A DNA stretch of 64,000 bases, from assembly GCF_902459655.1 (NCBI RefSeq), contig NZ_CABPSB010000022.1, positions 23,165 through 87,164 on the forward strand. The letters run 5' to 3'. Under the pieces are notes generated by a model. The model worked only from the letters and a program-made list of their open reading frames with translations. It had not been told where the DNA came from and made no database searches. Below, piece by piece: positions 18,127-25,318 of this stretch (position 1 is the stretch's first letter; every line of letters starts with the position of its first letter). This DNA is from Pandoraea anhela (lineage in GTDB: Bacteria; Pseudomonadota; Gammaproteobacteria; Burkholderiales; Burkholderiaceae). The translations under genes and the position numbers were made by a program.

Positions 18127-18228
18127 GCGCTCATTTTAGGTGTTTATGCGGATGTCACCGATACGACGGTCAACGCGCCCGTGAGTTAAGTGATAATGGC
18201 CCCACCCTTCATACGAGGTGCCGTCGAC

Positions 18229-19707
18229 ATGCCCGAAGCTGCACACTTCATCGGCAATCAGTGGCTCGCCCCCGCCCGGCGCGCCGGGGTCTCAGCCGCC
18301 GCATCCGCCAGCGCGGCGAACACCGTCATCGCCGTCATCGATCCCTCCGACGGACAACCGTTCACCGAAATCGCCCGGGGCGACGCCGAAGACATCGACC
18401 GCGCGGTGCGCGCGGCGCGCGCCGCCTTCGACGGCGAGTGGGGACGCACCGCCGCTGCCGAGCGCGGGCGCACGCTATACGCCTTCGCAACGCTGCTCGC
18501 AAAGCATCAGGAAGCCCTCGCGCAACTCGAAGCCCGCGACACCGGCAAGCCGCTCAGGCAGGCACGCGCCGACGCTGCGGCCATCGTCCGTTACTTCGAG
18601 TTCTACGCCGGCGCCGCCGACAAGCTGCATGGCGAGACGATTCCCTATCAGCAAGGCTTTACCGTCTTGACGATGCGCGAGCCGCACGGCGTGACCGGAC
18701 ACATCATTCCGTGGAACTACCCGCTGCAAATCTTCGGACGCAGCGTGGCCGCCGCGCTCGCCACCGGCAACGCCTGCGTGGTCAAGCCGGCCGAGGACGC
18801 CTGTCTGTCGTTGCTGCGGGTAGCCGAACTGTCGAAGGAAGCCGGTCTGCCGCCCGGTGCACTCAATATCGTGACGGGCTTCGGTGCGGAGGCCGGTGCG
18901 GCGCTCGCGCGGCATCCGGGCATCGATCACATCTCGTTTACCGGGTCGCCGGCGACCGGCACGCTGATCTCGCAGATGGCCGCCGAGCACCACACACCGG
19001 TCACGCTGGAACTCGGGGGCAAGTCGCCGCAGATCGTCTTCGCCGATGCCGACATGGATGCCGTGCTGCCGGTGGTGGTCAACGCCATCGTGCAGAACGC
19101 GGGGCAGACGTGCTCGGCGGGGAGCCGCCTGCTCGTGCAGCGCGATGCCTACGAGACCGTGCTCGCGCATCTGGCCGATGCATTCGCGCGATTGCGCGTA
19201 GGGCCGTCACAAGACGATCTCGACCTCGGCCCGCTCATCAATGCGCGCCAGCAGCAGCGCGTGTGGGACTTCCTGTCCGAGGCGCAGCACGACGGCATTA
19301 CCGTCATGTCGCAGGGCGAAGTCGTCGGCAGCGCGCCGGAAGCCGGGTTTTATCAGGCGCCGACGCTGCTGCGCGACGTGCCGCACATGCACCGTCTCGC
19401 CCGTGAAGAGGTGTTCGGGCCGGTGCTGGCCGCCATGCCGTTCACCGACGAGGCCGACGCGGTGCGTCTGGCCAACGACACGCCATATGGGCTGGCCGCC
19501 GGGGTGTGGACGCGCGACGGCGGGCGGCAGATGCGCCTCGCGCGCAACATCCGCGCAGGACAGGTCTTCATCAACAACTACGGCGCAGGCGGCGGCGTGG
19601 AGTTGCCGTTCGGCGGCATGAAACACTCCGGCCACGGCCGCGAGAAAGGCTTCGAAGCGCTCTACGGGTTCACGACACTCAAGACGGTCGCCATCCGGCA
19701 CGGTTGA
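18229..19707 (+). CDS. NAD(P)-dependent aldehyde dehydrogenase
   Basis: 492 residues from the ATG at 18229 (GAGGTG about 7 nt upstream); in-frame ATGs at 18190 and 18196 are less well placed. Oxidises an aldehyde to a carboxylic acid in the cytoplasm. Seen: coenzyme-site PWNYPLQIF and KPAEDACLS, SFTGSPATGT, general base Glu261 in LELGGKSPQ, catalytic Cys295 in NAGQTCSAGSR, and EEVFGPVLA. This is the betaine/gamma-aminobutyraldehyde-like branch, but substrate assignment inside it is unreliable. The following SDR and MFS genes on the same strand suggest a catabolic unit. Divergent from the FAD dehydrogenase, sharing the ATTGCAAT sites. Confidence 0.95.
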   Translation: MPEAAHFIGNQWLAPARRAGVSAAASASAANTVIAVIDPSDGQPFTEIARGDAEDIDRAVRAARAAFDGEWGRTAAAERGRTLYAFATLLAKHQEALAQLEARDTGKPLRQARADAAAIVRYFEFYAGAADKLHGETIPYQQGFTVLTMREPHGVTGHIIPWNYPLQIFGRSVAAALATGNACVVKPAEDACLSLLRVAELSKEAGLPPGALNIVTGFGAEAGAALARHPGIDHISFTGSPATGTLISQMAAEHHTPVTLELGGKSPQIVFADADMDAVLPVVVNAIVQNAGQTCSAGSRLLVQRDAYETVLAHLADAFARLRVGPSQDDLDLGPLINARQQQRVWDFLSEAQHDGITVMSQGEVVGSAPEAGFYQAPTLLRDVPHMHRLAREEVFGPVLAAMPFTDEADAVRLANDTPYGLAAGVWTRDGGRQMRLARNIRAGQVFINNYGAGGGVELPFGGMKHSGHGREKGFEALYGFTTLKTVAIRHG

Positions 19708-19720
19708 TTCGTACCCTCCA

Positions 19721-19750
19721 GCACTTTCCGGCACTTTCCGGCAACCTCCG
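19721..19750. repeat. 10-bp tandem repeat, three copies
   Basis: GCACTTTCCG twice, then GCAACCTCCG, in the 177-bp gap between the aldehyde dehydrogenase and SDR genes. Confidence 0.85.
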
Positions 19751-19884
19751 GCCGCCGTTGGAGATACCGCGCAGTACCTGGCATCGCACCACCTGAAACC
19801 GATCGCAGCGAAGCGCCGAAGGCCCCCTGAGCGCAGGGCGCTTCGCGTAGAAAAATGCACATCAGGGACCTTTGGAGACAAGGC

Positions 19885-20643
19885 ATGCGTTTGCAAGAGA
19901 AAGTGGCCATCGTCACAGGCGCCGGGTCGGGATTCGGCGAAGGCATCGCAAAGACGTTCGCGCGCGAAGGCGCCGCCGTCGTCGTCAACGACCTGAATCG
20001 CGAAGCCGGCGAGCGAGTGGCCGGCGAAATCGTCGACGCCGGTGGGCGCGCGGCGTTCGTGTATGGCGACGTCTCGCGCGAGGACGATCACGTCACGCTG
20101 CTCGACGAAGCCGTCACGCGTTTCGGCCATCTCGATATCGTGGTCAACAATGCGGGCACCACGCACCGCAACAAGCCGCTGCTCGAAGTCACGGAAGCCG
20201 AGTTCGACCGGGTCTATGCGGTCAACGTCAAAAGCCTCTTCTGGAGCGCGCGCGCCGTCATCCCTTATTTTCAGCGGCGTGGCGGCGGCGTGATGATCAA
20301 CATCGCCTCGACGGCCGGCGTGCGCCCGCGCCCGGGCCTCGTCTGGTACAACGGCAGCAAAGGGGCCGTGATCACCGCGAGCAAAGCGATGGCCGCCGAA
20401 TTCGGCCCGCAGAACATTCGCGTGAACTGCGTCAATCCGGTCATCGGCGACACGGGCCTGACCGCAGAATTCATGGGCGTACCCAACACGCCCGAGAACC
20501 GCGCCAAGTTCCTCGCCGGCATTCCGCTCGGACGCTTCTCCACCCCACAGGACATCGCCAACGCTTGCCTGTATCTCGCAAGTGACGACGCCGCGTTCAT
20601 CACCGGCGTGTGCCTCGAAGTCGACGGCGGACGTTGCATCTGA
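19885..20643 (+). CDS. Short-chain dehydrogenase/reductase (SDR)
   Basis: 252 residues from the ATG at 19885 (GGAGACAAGG upstream). Classical SDR: seen are the cofactor motif TGAGSGFGEGIA (residues 10-21), the NNAG motif, the catalytic Ser in IASTAG, the Tyr-Lys pair YNGSK and the C-terminal VDGGRCI. Interconverts an alcohol and a ketone with NAD(P)(H). The acidic residue after the first beta-alpha unit (VVNDLNREAG) suggests NAD preference. It lies between the aldehyde dehydrogenase and an organic-anion MFS permease on the same strand, so a role in the same catabolic route is likely. Exact substrate unknown. Confidence 0.93.
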   Translation: MRLQEKVAIVTGAGSGFGEGIAKTFAREGAAVVVNDLNREAGERVAGEIVDAGGRAAFVYGDVSREDDHVTLLDEAVTRFGHLDIVVNNAGTTHRNKPLLEVTEAEFDRVYAVNVKSLFWSARAVIPYFQRRGGGVMINIASTAGVRPRPGLVWYNGSKGAVITASKAMAAEFGPQNIRVNCVNPVIGDTGLTAEFMGVPNTPENRAKFLAGIPLGRFSTPQDIANACLYLASDDAAFITGVCLEVDGGRCI

Positions 20644-20776
20644 CGGGATCTGCCAATCCCGCGCCGACGCCCGCGCCCACACCCGCGTACATTCCGTTTT
20701 CAGCAGTCCGTAGCACCCGTAGTTGTTACACACACCATAACTAGACAATACCTCGTCAAACCGGAGGAGATTCCGC

Positions 20777-22093
20777 ATGAACAGCGTTCCGACGCCCCCC
20801 TCGCCAATGGCCGGCACACCGCCGGCGGACTTCGAAGCGGCCACCTACCGCAAGGTCGGCTGGCGGCTGATTCCGTTTCTGCTGCTGTGCTACGTCGTCG
20901 CATATCTCGACCGCGTAAACGTGGGATTCGCCAAGTTGCAGATGGTTGGCGACCTGCAATTCTCCGAGACGGTGTTCGGCCTCGGCGCCGGCATCTTCTT
21001 CATCGGCTACTTCATCTTCGAAGTGCCCAGCAACGTGATCCTGCATCGCGTCGGCGCGCGCGTCTGGATCGCGCGCATCATGATCTCGTGGGGCATCATC
21101 TCGGGCGCGACGATGTTCGTCACCACGCCGTCGATGTTCTATGTGATGCGATTCCTGCTCGGCGTGGCCGAAGCGGGATTCTTCCCCGGCATCATCCTGT
21201 ACATCACCTACTGGTACCCGGCCTCGCGGCGCGGGCGCATGACGGCGTGGTTCATGACGGCCGTGGCGCTCTCGGGCCTGATCGGCGGGCCGATCTCGGG
21301 CTGGATTCTGAAGGACATGAGCGGCGTGAGCGGGCTGGCCGGCTGGCAGTGGATGTTCCTGCTCGAAGCGATTCCGTCGGTGGTGATCGGCATCGCGGTG
21401 CTGTTCGTGCTCAACGACCGCATTCGCGACGCAAAGTGGCTCAGCGACGACGAGAAGTCGCTGCTCGAACGCAATATCGCGAGCGACGTGCTCACCAAGG
21501 AAGACTTGCCGCTGCGTCGGGTGTTCTCCAGCGCACGCGTGTGGATGATGAGCCTCATCTACTTCTCGTTCGTGATCGGCCTGTACGGCGTCGGCTTCTG
21601 GCTGCCGACGATCATCAAGAGCACGGGTGTGACCGATCCGTTGCAGATCGGGCTGCTCACCGCCATTCCGTACTTCTTCGCGGTGATCGCGATGGTGCTC
21701 GTCGGACGCCGATCGGATCTGCGCGGCGAGCGTCGCTGGCACATTGCGATTCCGGCATTCATCGGCGCGATCGGTCTGTTCCTGTCCACGGTGTGGAGCC
21801 ACAACACGCAACTCGCCATGGTCGCGCTCACGCTCGCCACGATGGGCATCATGATCGTGTTGCCGCTGTTCTGGAGCCTGCCCACCGCATTTCTGGGGGG
21901 CACGGCCGCAGCGGCGGGCATCGCGATGATCAACTCGCTAGGCAATCTGGCTGGGTTCGTCGGCCCCTATTTGATCGGTTTTCTCAAGGACACGACCCAA
22001 AGCACCAACAGTGGCATGTTCCTGCTCACCGTCTTCATGATTCTCGGCGGATTGCTGACGCTGGCGGTCCCGGCGCGGCTGGTGAACCAGTAA
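20777..22093 (+). CDS. MFS transporter, anion:cation symporter (ACS) family
   Basis: 438 residues. Start ATG with GGAGGA 8 nt upstream. Seen: about 12 membrane helices, the first-half motif YLDRVNVGFAK, RFLLGVAEAGFFPG and YWYPASRRGRMTAWF, all typical of the ACS family (hydroxyphenylacetate, tartrate, phthalate, glucarate permeases). It imports an organic anion with protons. Position after the aldehyde dehydrogenase and SDR genes suggests it brings in a substrate or intermediate of the same route, beside the ABC importer. A weak TAGTT...AACTA dyad (20720-20743) lies in its upstream region. Confidence 0.93.
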   Translation: MNSVPTPPSPMAGTPPADFEAATYRKVGWRLIPFLLLCYVVAYLDRVNVGFAKLQMVGDLQFSETVFGLGAGIFFIGYFIFEVPSNVILHRVGARVWIARIMISWGIISGATMFVTTPSMFYVMRFLLGVAEAGFFPGIILYITYWYPASRRGRMTAWFMTAVALSGLIGGPISGWILKDMSGVSGLAGWQWMFLLEAIPSVVIGIAVLFVLNDRIRDAKWLSDDEKSLLERNIASDVLTKEDLPLRRVFSSARVWMMSLIYFSFVIGLYGVGFWLPTIIKSTGVTDPLQIGLLTAIPYFFAVIAMVLVGRRSDLRGERRWHIAIPAFIGAIGLFLSTVWSHNTQLAMVALTLATMGIMIVLPLFWSLPTAFLGGTAAAAGIAMINSLGNLAGFVGPYLIGFLKDTTQSTNSGMFLLTVFMILGGLLTLAVPARLVNQ

Positions 22094-22204
22094 CCTGCCG
22101 CATCGGTTTGTCTGACGAAACACCGTCTTGATCACCGGGACCGAGACGCCACGGGGCGACTGGCCGGGTCGCCACGGTGGGAGTACCATGACTTGACGAA
22201 TCAG

Positions 22205-22235
22205 GCCGTCCCCACCCCGGGACGGCTTGTTTTTT
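22205..22235 (+). terminator. Intrinsic terminator
   Basis: Arms GCCGTCCC (22205-22212) and GGGACGGC (22219-22226) followed by TTGTTTTTT. It lies 112 bp after the ACS permease stop codon and before the next transporter, so the two are separately transcribed. Confidence 0.9.
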
Positions 22236-22273
22236 CCCCCCTGGCTGTTGCCCCCTGAGCTTCACGGATTCGC

Positions 22274-23785
22274 ATGCCCGCCAACGACTCACAGACGACG
22301 CCGGCCGGCGTCTCGCTCTCCCCCGCCGAGATCAAGTCGATCCTCACCGGCTTGCTCCTCATCATGTTTCTCGGCTCGCTCGACCAGACCATCGTCGCGC
22401 CCGCCTTGCCGACCATCGCGCGAGATCTCGGCAGCTTCGACGCCGTCTCCTGGGTCGTCACCGCTTACCTGCTGTCGTCCACGGCCATCACGCCCATCGT
22501 GGGCAAGCTCTCCGATCTGTTGGGGCGACGTGTCGTGATCGCCGTGAGCGTCACCGTCTTCCTCGTGGGATCCGTGCTGTGTGCACTCGCACCGACAATG
22601 CTCGCGCTGATTCTCGCGCGCGGCGTGCAGGGGCTGGGCGGCGGCGGGTTGATCGCGCTGTCGAATACGGTGATTGCGGACATCGTGTCGCCGCGCGAGC
22701 GCGGCCGCTATCAGGGATACATCTCCGGGATGTTCGCGGTCTCCGGCGTGGCCGGCCCTGTCACGGGCGGTGTGTTCGCGCAGTACCTCAACTGGACGCT
22801 CATCTTCTGGATCAACATTCCGCTCGGCCTGCTCGCGATCTATCTGAGCGACCGCGCGCTGCGACGTCTGCCGCGTCGCGCCGGCAAGCCGAGCATCGAT
22901 TATCTCGGTTCGCTGCTGCTGATCGTCTCCACCGTCTGTCTGCTGCTCGCGCTCACGTGGGGCGGGCATCGTTACGCATGGGTGTCGCCGGAAATCGGCG
23001 GGCTCATGGCGGTCACCCTGGTGATCGGCGCGGTGTTCCTGCGTCACCAACGCACGGTGCGCGAACCGTTGTTGCCTGTCGCGTTGCTCGCCAATCCGGT
23101 GTTTCGCATGACGTCGACGATGGCCGTGCTCGTGATGATGGTCAATATCAGTATCGGCATTTATGTGCCGCTCTATCTGCAACTGCAACGCGGCGAGTCG
23201 GCGAGCCGCTCAGGCCTGATGCTGATTCTGCCGCTGCTGGGCATCGTGGTCGGTGCGCTGAGTTCAGGGCACTACATGCGCAAGACGGGGCACTACAAGC
23301 GGCCGCCACAGATCGGCCTGCCGGTCGCGCTGGCCGGGCTGGCGATCATCGCCGCCGGTGTGCAGTCGCTGCCGCTCGGGGTAATCGGGCTGTGTCTCGG
23401 GCTCGTGGGCATCGGTTTCGGCTCCGCCATGCCGGTCATGACGGTTGCCACGCAGAACGCCGTCGCGCCGCGCGACATCGGTATCGCCACGGCGGCGCAC
23501 GCATTCTTCCGCGCGCTGGGCGGCATGATCGGCGTCGCGATGTTCGGAGCGCTGATCGTCGGCTTGCTGGTCTCGGGCGACGACGGCAGCACAACGCGTG
23601 AACTCACGGACTTCCTGCGCCCCGGCGGCGCGCCGGCAGGGATGACGGAACATCTGCGTATCGCCTTCGGGGCGTTCTTCGGCGGCAGTGCGCTGATTAC
23701 CGCACTGGCCGTCGCGGCGCTCAGCCGTCTGCCGGAAATTCCCTTGCGCCAAAGCTCCGGGAACGAGGCGACCGCCGTCGAGTAA
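22274..23785 (+). CDS. DHA2-family (EmrB/QacA) multidrug efflux transporter
   Basis: 503 residues with about 14 predicted membrane helices. Seen: motif LGSLDQTIVAPALPTIARDL in helix 1, GKLSDLLGRRVV in the first cytoplasmic loop and GGGLIALSNTVIADIVSPRERGRYQG in helix 4 to loop region (motif C GVAGPVTGGVF). This is the 14-helix drug:proton antiporter pattern. It exports toxic compounds using the proton gradient. No membrane-fusion or regulator gene is next to it, so it probably works alone in the inner membrane. The upstream terminator separates it from the catabolic genes. Confidence 0.93.
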   Translation: MPANDSQTTPAGVSLSPAEIKSILTGLLLIMFLGSLDQTIVAPALPTIARDLGSFDAVSWVVTAYLLSSTAITPIVGKLSDLLGRRVVIAVSVTVFLVGSVLCALAPTMLALILARGVQGLGGGGLIALSNTVIADIVSPRERGRYQGYISGMFAVSGVAGPVTGGVFAQYLNWTLIFWINIPLGLLAIYLSDRALRRLPRRAGKPSIDYLGSLLLIVSTVCLLLALTWGGHRYAWVSPEIGGLMAVTLVIGAVFLRHQRTVREPLLPVALLANPVFRMTSTMAVLVMMVNISIGIYVPLYLQLQRGESASRSGLMLILPLLGIVVGALSSGHYMRKTGHYKRPPQIGLPVALAGLAIIAAGVQSLPLGVIGLCLGLVGIGFGSAMPVMTVATQNAVAPRDIGIATAAHAFFRALGGMIGVAMFGALIVGLLVSGDDGSTTRELTDFLRPGGAPAGMTEHLRIAFGAFFGGSALITALAVAALSRLPEIPLRQSSGNEATAVE

Positions 23786-23876
23786 GGCGAAACCCGGCGC
23801 CTCGGATCGTTGCTGGCGGTCCATCCGGGCGGCATTCCAGGCGGACAATCGAGGTGACCCACCGCGTTCCGACCGT

Positions 23877-23909
23877 CACGGGGATTTGCAGCTTTCGCTC
23901 ATCCCCGTG
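23877..23909. other. Stem-loop upstream of the unknown gene pair
   Basis: Perfect 9-bp arms CACGGGGAT (23877-23885) and ATCCCCGTG (23901-23909) with a 15-nt loop. No U tract follows. It may end transcription of the efflux gene or be a leader structure. Confidence 0.5.
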
Positions 23910-23910
23910 C

Positions 23911-23938
23911 CGTTCCCCGCAATTGACTGACGTTCCCC
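23911..23938. promoter_or_regulatory. CGTTCCCC direct repeats, 20 bp apart
   Basis: CGTTCCCC at 23911-23918 and 23931-23938, exactly 20 bp from start to start, about 65-90 bp before the first unknown gene. A short dyad AGTGG-CC-CCACT follows at 23955-23966. This arrangement fits an activator or repressor site. Confidence 0.4.
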
Positions 23939-23970
23939 AAAGTGCACAACCGATAGTGGCCCCACTGTAG

Positions 23971-23998
23971 GAACTCCTTCCAACGCCATAAGGAGTTC
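23971..23998 (+). promoter_or_regulatory. Shine-Dalgarno-sequestering hairpin, gene at 24002
   Basis: Perfect 9-bp inverted repeat GAACTCCTT (23971-23979) / AAGGAGTTC (23990-23998) with a 10-nt loop. The ribosome site AAGGAG (23990-23995) is entirely in the 3' arm and 6 nt before the ATG. In RNA it would block initiation unless opened. Confidence 0.7.
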
Positions 23999-24001
23999 GT
24001 C

Positions 24002-25237
24002 ATGGGCGGCACTGAACCACTGTCGAAAGCCCTACCGCCGAATCAAACGCAGTATTCGACGTTCGCATCGCAGTCACCGACGTCGTCAACGGCCTCGTCG
24101 CCGCACGCGTCCGACGCGACGCAACGCCTTCCGCAAGACCTCACCACGGTGCGAAGCACGACGCAACGCCCATCGGAGACGAGTAACTTCATCGCGACTT
24201 TCGCCAACCGCCTCTTCCCCCCGAGAGTCGCGCCGATCTGCACGCCGACCTCGCCGCCGAGCGCCATACAGGCGGCTCGGGCGCGGGGCGCAGCGGCATT
24301 GGCGAAGCTGCCCCCCGTCGCCTGTCAGTCGGTCCACACGGCGTTGGCGCCCGCCGTCGCGCCGCCGGTCTCGCGCCTTGCCGACTTGCCCAATGTGGCA
24401 AATGCGGATGAGCGCTACAGCGCGTGGATCAAGCTGCTCTATGACGAAGCAAGCACAACCGCGCGGATGACACCCCGTCAGCTCTCCCCTTTCGCCGATG
24501 CGCTCGACGACTTGCACGAAAGGCATCGACCGTTCGCGGCCGAATTCTTGATCGTGTTCCTGAGGGACTTCTATGTCAGCAACAAGCCAGGCGAACTGGC
24601 AACGTATGTCGGTGAGGTTTTCGATGCCATGAAACGGCCGGCATGCGCCACGGCATTGGTGCGCGGCTTTTTCGATTGCACCGCGACCGTATTCGGCGAC
24701 AAGCAGCACCTCGTTGCGACAGGGATCCTGACCCATCTCGATCGCCGCATGCAAAGCGATGCCGATCGGCTCTGGCGCGCTACGGCCATCTGGTCGCTCG
24801 GGTTCATGCGCCCCGAGCAACGCTACGATGCCTGGGAGAGCGCCTTCACCCGGCTGCGCCACCGCTTGTCGACGGCGTGCGTTGCCGACATCGGACTCCA
24901 TGCCAGCGCAATCGGGCTGATCCCGGCGGGCGACCAGCAGCAGCGAGCGGCCGGTCAGTTGGTCAGGTTCATCGTCATGTCGCTAAAACGACTCGACGCT
25001 CGCGACGCCAGAATGACGTTTGTTTGCGATGCGCTGTCGGCCATCAGCGACAAGGCGGTCCGGGCGGACATTGCCGAAAGACTGATGGAGCGCGCCAGTG
25101 CGGATAACAGTGCATCACGGGACGAAGTGACTCGCGTTATCTCCGAACGGCTCGACATGTTCGATCCGGGTACCGGCTTCCATTTCCTGAGCCTGCTGAG
25201 TCGCACGGGCAAGTCGGCCCAATCAGAAAAGTCCTGA
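24002..25237 (+). CDS. Unknown protein with disordered Ser/Thr/Pro-rich N-terminus (effector-like)
   Basis: 411 residues; I do not recognise the family. Seen: residues 1-65 are rich in Ser, Thr, Pro and Gln, with no hydrophobic signal peptide; residues 65-130 are Ala/Pro-rich; the rest is predicted mainly alpha-helical. Two segments resemble each other: ADERYSAWIKLL (about residue 138) and PEQRYDAWESAF (about residue 275), which suggests helical repeats. This layout is common in type III secretion effectors, but no secretion genes are in the window, so that is inference. Its base composition seems slightly less GC-rich than the neighbours. It is followed by a similarly built gene 81 bp downstream, and both have the Shine-Dalgarno inside a hairpin. 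Confidence 0.75.
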   Translation: MGGTEPLSKALPPNQTQYSTFASQSPTSSTASSPHASDATQRLPQDLTTVRSTTQRPSETSNFIATFANRLFPPRVAPICTPTSPPSAIQAARARGAAALAKLPPVACQSVHTALAPAVAPPVSRLADLPNVANADERYSAWIKLLYDEASTTARMTPRQLSPFADALDDLHERHRPFAAEFLIVFLRDFYVSNKPGELATYVGEVFDAMKRPACATALVRGFFDCTATVFGDKQHLVATGILTHLDRRMQSDADRLWRATAIWSLGFMRPEQRYDAWESAFTRLRHRLSTACVADIGLHASAIGLIPAGDQQQRAAGQLVRFIVMSLKRLDARDARMTFVCDALSAISDKAVRADIAERLMERASADNSASRDEVTRVISERLDMFDPGTGFHFLSLLSRTGKSAQSEKS

Positions 25238-25276
25238 CGCGAGCGACAAAGTGGACTGCCGGACAACCCGGCAAAG

Positions 25277-25318
25277 TGCGGACTCCTTTATCGATGTATC
25301 TCCTGCAAGGAGTCCGCA
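25277..25318 (+). promoter_or_regulatory. Shine-Dalgarno-sequestering hairpin, gene at 25319
   Basis: Perfect 12-bp inverted repeat TGCGGACTCCTT (25277-25288) / AAGGAGTCCGCA (25307-25318), loop 18 nt. AAGGAG (25307-25312) lies 6 nt before a TTG start, the same spacing as the first gene. A second small stem-loop, TGCCGG/CCGGCA, sits just upstream at 25257-25273. Confidence 0.72.

Noticed and set aside
23886-23920. A type III secretion (hrpII-type) promoter box before the unknown pair
   Set aside because: The best candidate has a 15-base spacer and TTCC in place of the second TTCG, so it does not match the TTCG-N16-TTCG consensus.
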